A stretch of 14,106 nt of DNA from an uncultured Bacteroidales bacterium (GCA_946530505.1 CAMNAD010000026.1:1-14106); one strand, 5' to 3'. Shown: positions 5,810-13,967, numbered from the stretch's first letter. Notes: generated by a model not told the origin, from the letters alone. A program made the numbers and translations.

Positions 5810-8632
5810 CTATTTGATTTTAAACTTGATTTCAAAGCCGAAATACATTGGTGTACCGAGTTCTTGATAGGCACCCCTGGTGACCTCCGACGCATCGAGA
5901 GGACGGAAGTTGAAAAGGTTGTTCACATAGAAGGATGCCGTCATGAAATCCCGTATCTCCTTGGAAACATTGAGATTGAACAGCAGGAAACTATGGTGTC
6001 TCTCGACAAGGAAACGGGTCGCGGACCTCTGGTCGAGCATGTAGCGGTAGTCGGAAGACTCCGCCATCTCCGCCGTGAAGGGATAGACCTTACCGTCGGC
6101 GATGGAGATGTACCGCCCGGGGATTTCGTCGTTCGTGTAGTCGCTCCAGTTCTTCGAGTAGATGTTCAGCTGGCTGGTAAGAGTGACCACGAAGCCTATC
6201 GAGGGGATATTGTGCGTGGCGCGGAGGGTGGTTACCGCCTTCTCGGTGAAGGACTTGCTCATCTGCGGATCGTAGACGGCATAGTTGCTGGCGAGGGTGC
6301 TGCCGCCCTTTGAGTTGATGTCGAAGGTGCAGGCATTCGTGGTATTCATGGTATACATCCAGGCCCCGTTCAGGAAGAAGGACGTGCGGATGGCGTCGAA
6401 ACGCCCCAGATTGAGTTCCCACTCCACTCCGCGGTTATGCGACACCCCGGTATTCATCGGGGTATAATACGCGAAGAACTTGTGACTGTCGACGGTCTGC
6501 GTCAGCAGCGGATTCCCCTGCGCATCGTGTCCGGAAACCGCAAAATACCTGTATGGCGCCCACTGGATGGAGCTGAAATCGAGGCGGTTCTGATATCCGT
6601 TCTCCATCTTTTCGTCGTATGCCGTCACCGACAGTTTGTATCGCTTCGCGATCAGGAGGTCGAATCCCACTTCCATCTTGCGGTTGGTGGCGACTTTGAG
6701 ATCCGGATTCTCGGTATTGTAGATATATGTCGTGGCGAGCACTATCCTGTCTGCAGGATCGGTGGCGAGCTGATTGTTGAGGTTGCTCTGGTCGAAGTAT
6801 GCGTTGTTCGGATAGAGATATGCCGACGTGGGGGCCTTGGCGGTGATTCCGTAGCCGCCGCGAAGGGTGAGCACCTCGGGCAGCACTTCGGCCGAAGCGT
6901 TCAGTCGCGGAGCCAGGACGGTGCGCCCGTTGACGGAATCGAAGCGAAGGCCTGCGGTGAAGTTCAACAGGCGGCCCAGCACCTTGGTCTTGAAGGTGTT
7001 TTCGGCAAAAAGGCCGAACTGGTTTACAAAAGGAATATCGTAAAGCGGCCGGGACCTGTAACCGGACTCGGCGTTGGAGCTGCGGTACGGAGGCACTCCT
7101 TCCGGGAACACGAGCCCTTCGCCGAGGTTGCCGTCGGACTTGAAGTCGGCACCAAGCAGGACCTTGTCGCTTGTTTCTCCCCAGGATTTGTAAAGATTCG
7201 CAGTCAGCTTTGCATAGCTGTTGAGTTCCTTGCCGTAGAAATCGATGTGGGAATCGTAGCTGTTGGGCATGAAGATGGCGTAGACTCCCGTCTGATCCGC
7301 ATTGAAATTGGTGACCTCGGTGCCGTCCGTTCCGTACAAGTGCCTTCCGGGCACATTCGACACGGTGGTTCCGGATGTCATGTTGGTGGAATAGATGGAG
7401 TTCGCGCTCTGGGCCAGCTGGTCCTTGAACGAATCCTTGTACATGAAACTGTTGGAGATGTCGTAGCGCAAGGTCTTGAGCCACCCCTTGTTGATATTCC
7501 ATGTGCCGTTCGCGGCCACCCTGTACCCTATGTTGATACCTCCCGAGGATGTGTGCGAGGACTGGTCGTCGGGGTTGTTGTTGCGGGTATCCTTGCCGTA
7601 TTTGAGGTCGATGCTGACCGAGTTGTTCAGACCCCCGAAACGCTTGGTCCACATCGTCTTGAAGTTGAAACGCTGGTAGAAGGCATACGCCTCCGTGGTC
7701 TTGGCATTGCTGTAGGCGTAGTCGCCGCTGAAATGTATGTCGCCTCCCTTACCTCCGAGCTTGAATCCCTTGGAAGCCGAACCCTGGAAAATCTTGGGAT
7801 CCGTCTTGACACGCACCGTCAGAGGTTCGGCGCCGGCCTTGGAATTGATGATGACCGCACCGGAGGTGAGGTCGCCGTACTGCACGGAAGGGATGCCGCG
7901 GATGACTTCCACGGATTCGATGTTGTCGGTGGATATCTGACGGACGTCTATGCCAGAATTCGGGAGTGCTCCCGCGTAAGACGAAGCGGACCCCGCCACG
8001 GTCGTGGAAGTGCCTGTCATTGCGGAAGTTATCCCCTCCATATTGGCATTGTTGGAAAGCGGTGAACCATCCACGATTATGGCAGTTCCCAGACTGTTCA
8101 TGTCGGTTGCGTCCGCACTGCGCAGCGACAGGGTGCGGGTAGAGGACAGGTTGGGATTGGATATTTCCACGCCCGGAAGCAGCTGCATGATATCGCCCAG
8201 GGAGCTGGTCTGCGAATGGTCTATAGCCTGACGGGAGATGAGAGAGGCCGTTGCGTCGCCGGCCTTGCTCGCCTGAGCCACAACGGTCACTTCTTTCAGG
8301 CGGAAATTGCTCTCCCGAAGGATAAAATCCAACTTGCGCTCACCGCGGATGACAATCGTGCTGTCGACCGTTTCGTAACCGATCATCTGCACCTCAACCT
8401 CGTAGCGTCCGGCATCGATTCCGGATATGCTGTACTTGCCGGAAGCGTCGCTGGTGGCATACTGCCCGGAATTCTTTAGAAGCACCACCGCATAGTCTAC
8501 TGGGACCGCCCGGCCGTTTTCGATTACCGACACCGTGCCATACAGGCGCCCTGCCATCCCGTTCTGGGCGGCAGCGCTCACGGCTGCAAGCAGCAATGTG
8601 ATGAATGTCAATATTTTAACGGCAGTACGCAA
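5810..8632 (-). CDS. TonB-dependent outer-membrane receptor with carboxypeptidase-regulatory-like N-terminal domain
   Basis: The product is 940 residues. A signal peptide (about 1-22, ending SAAAQ) precedes a carboxypeptidase-regulatory-like beta-sandwich (about 28-108, with DASGKYSISGIDAGRYEVEVQMIGYE). The plug domain covers about 130-265 and shows LPGVEIS, IIVDGSPLS and IESVEVIRGIPSVQYGDLTSGAV. The remainder is a 22-strand-type barrel ending GFEIKFKIK. The best start is TTG at 8632: it yields a basic residue-bearing signal peptide, and no ATG exists before the cleavage site. This start overlaps the upstream peptidase gene by 17 nt, indicating translational coupling. The receptor is not followed by a susD gene, so it is not a standard glycan locus. 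Such receptors import metal chelates, vitamins, peptides or oligosaccharides using TonB energy; the substrate here is unknown. Confidence 0.92.
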   Translation of the reverse strand: MRTAVKILTFITLLLAAVSAAAQNGMAGRLYGTVSVIENGRAVPVDYAVVLLKNSGQYATSDASGKYSISGIDAGRYEVEVQMIGYETVDSTIVIRGERKLDFILRESNFRLKEVTVVAQASKAGDATASLISRQAIDHSQTSSLGDIMQLLPGVEISNPNLSSTRTLSLRSADATDMNSLGTAIIVDGSPLSNNANMEGITSAMTGTSTTVAGSASSYAGALPNSGIDVRQISTDNIESVEVIRGIPSVQYGDLTSGAVIINSKAGAEPLTVRVKTDPKIFQGSASKGFKLGGKGGDIHFSGDYAYSNAKTTEAYAFYQRFNFKTMWTKRFGGLNNSVSIDLKYGKDTRNNNPDDQSSHTSSGGINIGYRVAANGTWNINKGWLKTLRYDISNSFMYKDSFKDQLAQSANSIYSTNMTSGTTVSNVPGRHLYGTDGTEVTNFNADQTGVYAIFMPNSYDSHIDFYGKELNSYAKLTANLYKSWGETSDKVLLGADFKSDGNLGEGLVFPEGVPPYRSSNAESGYRSRPLYDIPFVNQFGLFAENTFKTKVLGRLLNFTAGLRFDSVNGRTVLAPRLNASAEVLPEVLTLRGGYGITAKAPTSAYLYPNNAYFDQSNLNNQLATDPADRIVLATTYIYNTENPDLKVATNRKMEVGFDLLIAKRYKLSVTAYDEKMENGYQNRLDFSSIQWAPYRYFAVSGHDAQGNPLLTQTVDSHKFFAYYTPMNTGVSHNRGVEWELNLGRFDAIRTSFFLNGAWMYTMNTTNACTFDINSKGGSTLASNYAVYDPQMSKSFTEKAVTTLRATHNIPSIGFVVTLTSQLNIYSKNWSDYTNDEIPGRYISIADGKVYPFTAEMAESSDYRYMLDQRSATRFLVERHHSFLLFNLNVSKEIRDFMTASFYVNNLFNFRPLDASEVTRGAYQELGTPMYFGFEIKFKIK

Positions 8633-10667
8633 GATCGTCGAGTCGGGCTGTGGTTCTTGTCAGTTCGTCTTTGATTTCGGGGTCGGTTTCCTTTTCCAGA
8701 AGGGCTTTGCAGCCATTATAGATATCGTCGCGGCGCACCGACAGCACATACCATCCCAGAGCTTCTGCGGCCTTGAGCTTGAGGGCCTTGTCCGCTTCGG
8801 GATCGGAAAGCAATTCAAGCATGGAATCCACGGCGGCGGGATTGCACTTGTTGCGCTGGGCGCTTACCGCAAAACCCCGTTCTTTGACCGAAAGGGACTT
8901 GTCGGCAATCTCTTCGGCATCCTTGGTGTCGTGGGCGCCGTAAAGCCCTCCCACAAGATGGGAACGCACGCGCGAGGTCACCAGAGGATTGTCGACGGCT
9001 TCTTTCTGGGCATTCTCCAAAGCAGGATCGCAGCAGATGCTCGCATAGCGGGCGGACATCCTGCGCACGAGCTCATAGGAATCGTCGAGCCCGGCGGACA
9101 GGGCGGATACCAGGGCGTCGTAATCCGCAGGGTTGCGGACTATGCTCATCAGGGCTTCCATGCGCACATTCATCCTGGAATCATTCTTCAGATAATCAAG
9201 CAGTTGCGCAGATGTAAGATCTCCGCTGCGAAAGAGTTGCCTGAGGCCGAACCCGCAAAGCGAAGGGTCTTCCTGTCCAAGCATTCTGCGGGCCGACTTC
9301 GCGCTGGGGAAGGCAACCTGGGCATCGTAAGATTTCCCTTCGAAAGCAAAGGTGAAGGTGGGGTCTCCGAAAAGATGCGATTCGAGCGTCTGGATGTTCT
9401 TTATCCAGTTGCCTATGCATACGCCGTGGGCGAGAAGGCCTATCAGTTCGTTCTTCCAGTGGTCCTGGATGATGTTGACGCTGTTGCCGGTAACTGCAAT
9501 CGTATTGCTGCCATGCGCGAACGCATAGCGGGCGGCGATGTAATCGTCGTGCAGGAACGCTCCGTTGAAGCAGGCGTCCAGTATGATCAGTGCCGGGCCG
9601 GACTCGAATCCGTCGAGATCCTCCAGGACTATGTCGACGGAAGCGGAGCGGATGGAGTCTTTCTTTATCTGTTCTGCATCATCCCAGCCGGCGAGCCAGG
9701 ACTCGGGAACGTCGTAAGACTTCATCAGGTCGGCCTTCATCTTGGCCTTGTCCTTGGCGGAGCGCATCTTGCCACGAAGGAAAGACTGCACGCTGGCGAC
9801 GTGCCCCGAAGTCATGAAAGTGTAGGGTTCCTTGCTGATGTACTGCGCGTCTACGGCACCGTGGGTGTGAAGATGCACGATGTCCAGTTCCTTCATGGCA
9901 AGTATCTTGCGGAGGCGGTCGCGGACGAACTGGTCCTCGTCGAAATTGATGTAATCGACCCTGCCGGAACCGTCGTTGAAACCGAACATCTCGTAGTAGG
10001 CCCTGTTCTCATCGATACGGGCGTTGAAGCTCTCCGAACTGTTGCCATGCCCGCCGAAATGGAACACCCGGTCGATCTTGCGGCCGTTGCTGCGATGGGC
10101 CTCGGCGGCACGGTCGAGATACTCGGCGATCAGTTCTGTGAATCCGTGCTCCGGATCGTTCTTTGAAGGCTTGATACGGGCGGTGTAGATGTCGCACTCA
10201 ACGCGCTGTGCGCCCTTGGGAGAGAGATCGTAATACCAGAGCGGACCTTCATTCCCGATGGCGTCGAACTCCAGGGAAAAGTCGTCGTAGAAGCGGTCGG
10301 AGGGGATGGATGACTTGTCCCGCCTCATTTTGGGGTTCATCTTGAAGGCTGTGGCCAGATGATGGGCCCGGCGGATCATCGGAACCGGAACATCTCCCAC
10401 CAGCACCGCACCTTCGAGGCTCCTGTTCTGATGAAGATACCGGAGAGTATCACGTATCGCGCGGGGGTCAGTCGTGGCATTTACATCTATTATAAATACG
10501 TTTTTACCCTCTGCGCGTATCTGCGAAGCATAGTTGTCGATTGATTTGCCTATGGCTGCCTTCGTGGCTTCGTCGACGACGATTGCTACGGACGCTTTGT
10601 CTTTTGCGCCAAGCAACACGGGGACGAAAACGGATAATACGGCTATGATTCTGGAAATTGTTTTCAT
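8616..10667 (-). CDS. Secreted C25 (gingipain-like) cysteine peptidase with HEAT-like C-terminal region
   Basis: The product is 683 residues with a signal peptide (about 1-21). C25 hallmarks appear in order: GAVLVGDVPVP (87-96), SDRFYDD (123-129), the CDIYTARI strand (158-165), a candidate catalytic His269 in HLHTHG, a candidate catalytic Cys366 in IILDACFNG, and HLFGDPT (431-437). These fit a clan CD caspase-like fold. The His-to-Cys distance (97 residues) is much larger than in gingipains (about 33) because of a charged insert around 280-350. Residues about 480-683 form repeating helical pairs of HEAT type. There is no Por-secretion C-terminal domain, so it may stay periplasmic or be attached otherwise. 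It is the first gene of a unit with the TonB receptor, DUF4876 and barrel genes, which suggests a role in freeing or maturing the receptor's ligand or partner proteins. Confidence 0.82.
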   Translation of the reverse strand: MKTISRIIAVLSVFVPVLLGAKDKASVAIVVDEATKAAIGKSIDNYASQIRAEGKNVFIIDVNATTDPRAIRDTLRYLHQNRSLEGAVLVGDVPVPMIRRAHHLATAFKMNPKMRRDKSSIPSDRFYDDFSLEFDAIGNEGPLWYYDLSPKGAQRVECDIYTARIKPSKNDPEHGFTELIAEYLDRAAEAHRSNGRKIDRVFHFGGHGNSSESFNARIDENRAYYEMFGFNDGSGRVDYINFDEDQFVRDRLRKILAMKELDIVHLHTHGAVDAQYISKEPYTFMTSGHVASVQSFLRGKMRSAKDKAKMKADLMKSYDVPESWLAGWDDAEQIKKDSIRSASVDIVLEDLDGFESGPALIILDACFNGAFLHDDYIAARYAFAHGSNTIAVTGNSVNIIQDHWKNELIGLLAHGVCIGNWIKNIQTLESHLFGDPTFTFAFEGKSYDAQVAFPSAKSARRMLGQEDPSLCGFGLRQLFRSGDLTSAQLLDYLKNDSRMNVRMEALMSIVRNPADYDALVSALSAGLDDSYELVRRMSARYASICCDPALENAQKEAVDNPLVTSRVRSHLVGGLYGAHDTKDAEEIADKSLSVKERGFAVSAQRNKCNPAAVDSMLELLSDPEADKALKLKAAEALGWYVLSVRRDDIYNGCKALLEKETDPEIKDELTRTTARLDDLAYCR

Positions 10668-10683
10668 ACACTACATTATAAAC

Positions 10684-10717
10684 GATGCGTGCAAATTTAG
10701 AAAAATCTGCACGCATC
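10684..10717 (-). promoter_or_regulatory. Perfect 10-bp inverted repeat between pheS and the peptidase gene: terminator or operator
   Basis: GATGCGTGCA (10684-10693) and TGCACGCATC (10708-10717) are perfect inverted arms with a 14-nt centre that can add four A-T pairs after one mismatch. It lies 23 nt after the pheS stop and could end the pheS transcript, though only a weak T-rich tail (GTTTATAAT) follows. It also covers the -7 box and most of the spacer of the candidate peptidase promoter, so it could equally be a regulator site. Confidence 0.6.
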
Positions 10718-10722
10718 TACAA
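10692..10722 (-). promoter_or_regulatory. Candidate promoter of the peptidase-receptor operon
   Basis: On the minus strand TAAATTTG (10699-10692) fits TAnnTTTG, and TTG (10722-10720) lies 20 nt upstream. The start would fall near the outer edge of the inverted repeat, giving a leader of roughly 20 nt before the ATG at 10667. This would allow the four genes to be expressed separately from pheS. Confidence 0.5.
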
Positions 10723-10739
10723 TACCAAATAATGGTGAA

Positions 10740-11777
10740 TTATACCTCCGTGGCGCCTTCAAACTCCCGCAGGAAGCGCAGGTCGTTCTCGAAATAATGG
10801 CGAAGGTCGTTCACCTGCCACTTGAGCATGGCGATGCGCTCTATGCCCATTCCGAAAGCGAAGCCGCTGTACTTCTTGGAATCGATTCCGGATGCCTCGA
10901 GCACGTTGGGATCCACCATTCCGCAGCCCAGAATCTCGAGCCAGCCTGTGCCCTTGCAGATGTTGCAGCCCTTTCCGTGGCAGATGTTGCAGCTCACGTC
11001 CACCTCTGCCGAAGGCTCGGTGAAGGGGAAGAACGAAGGACGCATGCGGATCTGTGCGTCGGCGCCGAACATCTCGCGGGCGAAGAGCAGGATGGCCTGC
11101 TTGAGGTCTGCGAAGGTGACGTTCTCATCTATATAAAGGCCCTCAACCTGATGGAAGATGCAGTGGGCACGGGCCGAGATGGCCTCGTTGCGGAACACGC
11201 GTCCGGGGCAGATCACGCGGATCGGGAGGGGCATCTTCTCCATTGCGCGCACCTGCACAGAGGAGGTATGGGTGCGGAGGAGCAGCGGGTTGAGATGGCC
11301 GGCAGAGACGAAGAAAGTGTCTTGCATGTCGCGGGCGGGGTGGTTCGGAGGGAAGTTGAGGGCCTCGAACACGTGGTAGTCGTCCTCAATTTCGGGGCCT
11401 TCCGCCACATCGTATCCGAACTTGTGGAAGATGTCTACTATCTGCTGGCGCACGATGCTCACTGGATGGCGGCTGCCGAGCTCGAACTGCTCACCGGGAA
11501 GGGTAGTATCTTCTTTGGAGCCTTCAACTTCGCCCGCCGACTGTGCACTCTCGCGCAACTTCTCGATGGTAGCGATAGCAGCCTGCTTGAGTTCGTTCAG
11601 CGGACGGCCGAAGGCGCGCTTCTGGTCGCCGTCGACACTGCGGAACTCCTCGAAGAGAGCAGTAATCTCTCCTTTCTTTCCAAGGAAGCGCACACGCGCT
11701 TCTTCCACTTCTTTCTCTGTCTTGCACTTGAGGGCATTCAGCTCGCCAAGTACCTTTTCTATAGTTTCAATTGTCAT
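10740..11777 (-). CDS. pheS: Phenylalanine--tRNA ligase alpha subunit
   Basis: The product is 345 residues, a normal PheS length. It attaches phenylalanine to tRNA-Phe as an alpha2-beta2 enzyme with PheT in the cytoplasm. It has the N-terminal coiled-coil (about 1-85) and the class II catalytic core: RHPVSIVRQQI (103-113), FEALNFPPNHPARDMQDTFF (137-156), LLRTHTSSVQVR, motif 2 VFRNE...FHQVEG (194-213), and motif 3 GFAFGMGIERIAML (305-318). Cys263, Cys266, Cys271 and Cys274 form a CxxC...CxxC knuckle just before GWLEILGCGMVDPNV. I recall this in other Bacteroidota PheS proteins, and it may bind zinc. pheT is not in the window. The gene lies 3 nt after a small secreted protein gene, so the two are probably co-transcribed. 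Confidence 0.97.
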   Translation of the reverse strand: MTIETIEKVLGELNALKCKTEKEVEEARVRFLGKKGEITALFEEFRSVDGDQKRAFGRPLNELKQAAIATIEKLRESAQSAGEVEGSKEDTTLPGEQFELGSRHPVSIVRQQIVDIFHKFGYDVAEGPEIEDDYHVFEALNFPPNHPARDMQDTFFVSAGHLNPLLLRTHTSSVQVRAMEKMPLPIRVICPGRVFRNEAISARAHCIFHQVEGLYIDENVTFADLKQAILLFAREMFGADAQIRMRPSFFPFTEPSAEVDVSCNICHGKGCNICKGTGWLEILGCGMVDPNVLEASGIDSKKYSGFAFGMGIERIAMLKWQVNDLRHYFENDLRFLREFEGATEV

Positions 11778-11780
11778 AGT

Positions 11781-12200
11781 CTATTTCTTTCCTGCTCTTT
11801 TTGCAGCCCTGATATCTCTGGACTTCTTGGCCCTGGAAGCTCCTCCTTTGAGGTATTTCTTCCACTGAGCCTCGTTCAGTATCTTCTGGAAAGCCTCATA
11901 GGTGGCATCTTCCCATTTATCGGCTACCAACTGGTACAGTTCGGTATTCTCAACATGGTTTTCGGCAAGAGCCTTGGTTTCCTTGGACATGGCCGTATAG
12001 TTGTGAACGAGAATTGAATCGACATAGAATGTCTGCCACACCTCAAGTTCGAGACTCTCCTCGTAGCGGAGCACCATCTGCTCTATCCCTTCGCGCATCT
12101 TCTTCTCTTCCTGCTCGGGAGTCAGCGGCTGCTGCTGTGCCTTGACAGCCAGCGGCATCAGCATGCCGATAAGAATGATAAGTATGTGCTTTGTTTTCAT
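11781..12200 (-). CDS. Small secreted hypothetical protein upstream of pheS
   Basis: The product is 139 residues, not recognised as a named family. A signal peptide (about 1-22, ending AVKAQ) is followed by a Glu/Lys-rich helical body beginning LTPEQEEKK and by a strongly basic tail (GGASRAKKSRDIRAAKRAGKK). The acidic helical body with an LTPEQ start faintly recalls Spy/CpxP-like periplasmic chaperones, but that is not enough for a call. I chose ATG 12200; an in-frame TTG nine bases upstream is possible but weakens the signal peptide. It is the first gene before pheS with a 3-nt gap. The candidate -7 box ends only 6 nt before the ATG, so the mRNA may be almost leaderless. Confidence 0.75.
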   Translation of the reverse strand: MKTKHILIILIGMLMPLAVKAQQQPLTPEQEEKKMREGIEQMVLRYEESLELEVWQTFYVDSILVHNYTAMSKETKALAENHVENTELYQLVADKWEDATYEAFQKILNEAQWKKYLKGGASRAKKSRDIRAAKRAGKK

Positions 12201-12206
12201 AACTTG

Positions 12207-12214
12207 CAAAAATA
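12207..12214 (-). promoter_or_regulatory. Candidate -7 box of the small-protein/pheS operon
   Basis: On the minus strand TATTTTTG fits TAnnTTTG. A TTTG (12234-12231) lies 16 nt upstream, shorter than the usual 19-21. If used, transcription would start at or within a few bases of the ATG at 12200. It sits back to back with the opposing box at 12220-12227. Confidence 0.4.
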
Positions 12215-12219
12215 ATCAT

Positions 12220-12227
12220 TAAATTTG
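12220..12227 (+). promoter_or_regulatory. Candidate -7 box of the C69 dipeptidase gene
   Basis: TAAATTTG fits TAnnTTTG and ends 21 nt before the ATG at 12249. No TTTG stands at the standard -33 distance, so support is moderate. The whole divergent intergenic gap is only 48 bp, so both promoters must share it. Confidence 0.45.
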
Positions 12228-12248
12228 TAACAAAGTAAAATTCAGGGT

Positions 12249-13952
12249 ATGAAAGTTAAGACAATGTGCCTTGCGGCGCTTACGGCGCTGCTCATTTCCG
12301 GGCTTCGCGGCGAGGCCTGTTCCAATGTGATCGTGACCAGGGGCGCCAGTGCCGACGGTTCCTGCATGATTTCCTATGCCGCTGATTCTCACGTACTTTA
12401 CGGGGAACTGTACTTCCATCCTGCCGGCAAGTTCCATGCCGGATCCAAACTAGATATCGTAGAGTGGGATACCTACAAGCCCCTCGGGCAGATACACCAG
12501 GTCGCAAGGACCTACCAGACGGTCGGCAATATGAACGAGAAGCAGCTGATCATCGGAGAAACAACCTGGGGAGGCCGCGAAGAGCAGGCAGACCCTGCCG
12601 GAATAATGGACTATGGTTCACTCATTTACATCACTCTGCAGAGGGCTGCGACCGCCCGTGCCGCCATCGACACGATAGTTTCGCTCGCGAACCGCTACGG
12701 CTATCCCTCGGAGGGCGAGACTTTCTCCATCGCAGACAAGGATGAGGCATGGGTAATGGATATCGTGGGCAAAGGTGCTTCCAACAAGGGGATAGTCTGG
12801 GTGGCCCGCAGGATTCCGGACGGATACATCTGCGCACACGCCAATCAGGCCCGCATTACGAGGTTTCCCCTGAACGATCCCGAAAACTGCCTCTATGCGC
12901 CGGACGTGATTTCGTTCGCCCGCGAGCAGGGATGGTTCTCAGGCGAGGATGCTGATTTCTCTTTCCGGGATGCCTATAATCCTCTTGATTTCGGGGGTGC
13001 GCGCGCATGTGACGCCCGTGCGTGGAGTGCATTCAACATCCTCTGCGACGGAGTGTTTACCTACGAGGAAAATGGCGCAGAGGTTTCGCGGCCCGCATCC
13101 GACTGGACGGAGTATGCCCTCGGGCACGATCTTTCCGGAGAAATGCCCCTCTTCGTAAAGCCCTCCCGCAAGATTACTCCGAAGGATGTCGCGAACGTGA
13201 TGCGCGATCATTTTGAAGGCACGCCCCTCGATATGACTGTCGATCCGGGTGCCGGCGGGAACGCCCTGCCCTACCGCTGGAGACCGATGAGGTTCTCATG
13301 GGATGGAAAGACCTACGTGAACGAACGTGCAATCGCCACCCAGCAGACCGGTTTCTGGTTCGTGGCGCAGGCCCGCGGATGGCTGCCCGACGAGGTGGGA
13401 GCGCTGATTTGGTTCGGCACCGACGATGCAGCAACTTCCTATCTTACACCCATATACGTATCTACGCGCGAAGTACCCGAGTGCCTGCGCGTGGGCAACG
13501 GCGACATGCTCCACTACTCCGCGACTTCGCAGTTCTGGATTTCCAACAGGGTGGCCCAGGCATGCTACAAGATGTACAATGTGATGGCTCCGACCGTGCG
13601 CTGCGCGATTGATGCCTTCGAGCAGGATCAGATGTTCTCGGCCGTGCCATCTTTTGATGAGAAAGTAGCCGGACTGGTGTCCCGCGGCCGCATCCGCAAA
13701 GCCCGCCGCCTGATGACCCGCTATACTGTGGAGACTGCCTCCAAGCAGTTCGCCGCCTGGGTTTCGCTCGAAGAAATGTTGCTTCTGAAGTATCTGGACG
13801 GCAATGTGAAAGCCCAGAACGAAGACGGTTCGTTCGTGCACAGCGAATACCACGAAGGCACCCCTTCCGGAATTACAAATGTGCCGTATGTCGAAGCCTG
13901 GCGCCGCGCTGTCGCTGAAAGCGAGCACGGAAAAGTGTTGGAAGTTAGATAA
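12249..13952 (+). CDS. Secreted C69 family dipeptidase (PepD-like Ntn-hydrolase)
   Basis: The product is 567 residues. The signal peptide (MKVKTMCLAALTALLISGLRG) is removed so that Cys24 of EACSNVIVTRGASADGS should become the N-terminal nucleophile, as in C69 dipeptidases. The family context continues with DGSCMISYAADSH, the QLIIGETTWGGRE segment (near 98-110), the GETFSIADKDEAWVMDIVGKG region (near 156-176) and ANQARITRFPL. These enzymes cleave dipeptides. The signal peptide places this one in the periplasm or outside, where it could finish digestion of imported or host peptides. Its length fits secreted Bacteroidales members. It is single-gene, divergent from the pheS operon, with AGGG just before the ATG as a weak ribosome site. 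Confidence 0.92.
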   Translation: MKVKTMCLAALTALLISGLRGEACSNVIVTRGASADGSCMISYAADSHVLYGELYFHPAGKFHAGSKLDIVEWDTYKPLGQIHQVARTYQTVGNMNEKQLIIGETTWGGREEQADPAGIMDYGSLIYITLQRAATARAAIDTIVSLANRYGYPSEGETFSIADKDEAWVMDIVGKGASNKGIVWVARRIPDGYICAHANQARITRFPLNDPENCLYAPDVISFAREQGWFSGEDADFSFRDAYNPLDFGGARACDARAWSAFNILCDGVFTYEENGAEVSRPASDWTEYALGHDLSGEMPLFVKPSRKITPKDVANVMRDHFEGTPLDMTVDPGAGGNALPYRWRPMRFSWDGKTYVNERAIATQQTGFWFVAQARGWLPDEVGALIWFGTDDAATSYLTPIYVSTREVPECLRVGNGDMLHYSATSQFWISNRVAQACYKMYNVMAPTVRCAIDAFEQDQMFSAVPSFDEKVAGLVSRGRIRKARRLMTRYTVETASKQFAAWVSLEEMLLLKYLDGNVKAQNEDGSFVHSEYHEGTPSGITNVPYVEAWRRAVAESEHGKVLEVR

Positions 13953-13967
13953 TAATTTGTATATTTG
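13938..13967 (+). promoter_or_regulatory. Promoter of tRNA-Ser
   Basis: TTG at 13938-13940, a 19-nt spacer and TATATTTG at 13960-13967 match the Bacteroidota consensus. The -33 element lies inside the last codons of the dipeptidase gene. The box and following CAGTCCC match the tRNA-Gly promoter exactly. The leader here is about 45 nt, unlike the few bases before tRNA-Gly. Confidence 0.7.

Noticed and set aside
6437..8065. Long open frame (542 codons) on the plus strand opposite the TonB receptor gene
   Set aside because: It is antisense to a clear receptor, and its translation has no domain, signal or balanced composition. It arises from the GC-rich codon use of the real gene.
5810..8632. 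SusC/SusD glycan-utilisation locus
   Set aside because: The receptor resembles SusC-type proteins in its N-terminal domain, but no SusD-like lipoprotein or glycoside hydrolase is next to it; the lipoprotein is DUF4876.
8535..10166. Long open frame (543 codons) on the plus strand opposite the peptidase gene
   Set aside because: It is antisense to a protein with recognisable C25 motifs and has no recognisable features of its own.
10797..12017. Open frame of 406 codons opposite pheS
   Set aside because: It is antisense to pheS and runs across two real genes. The His/Glu/Leu-rich translation is typical of a shadow frame.
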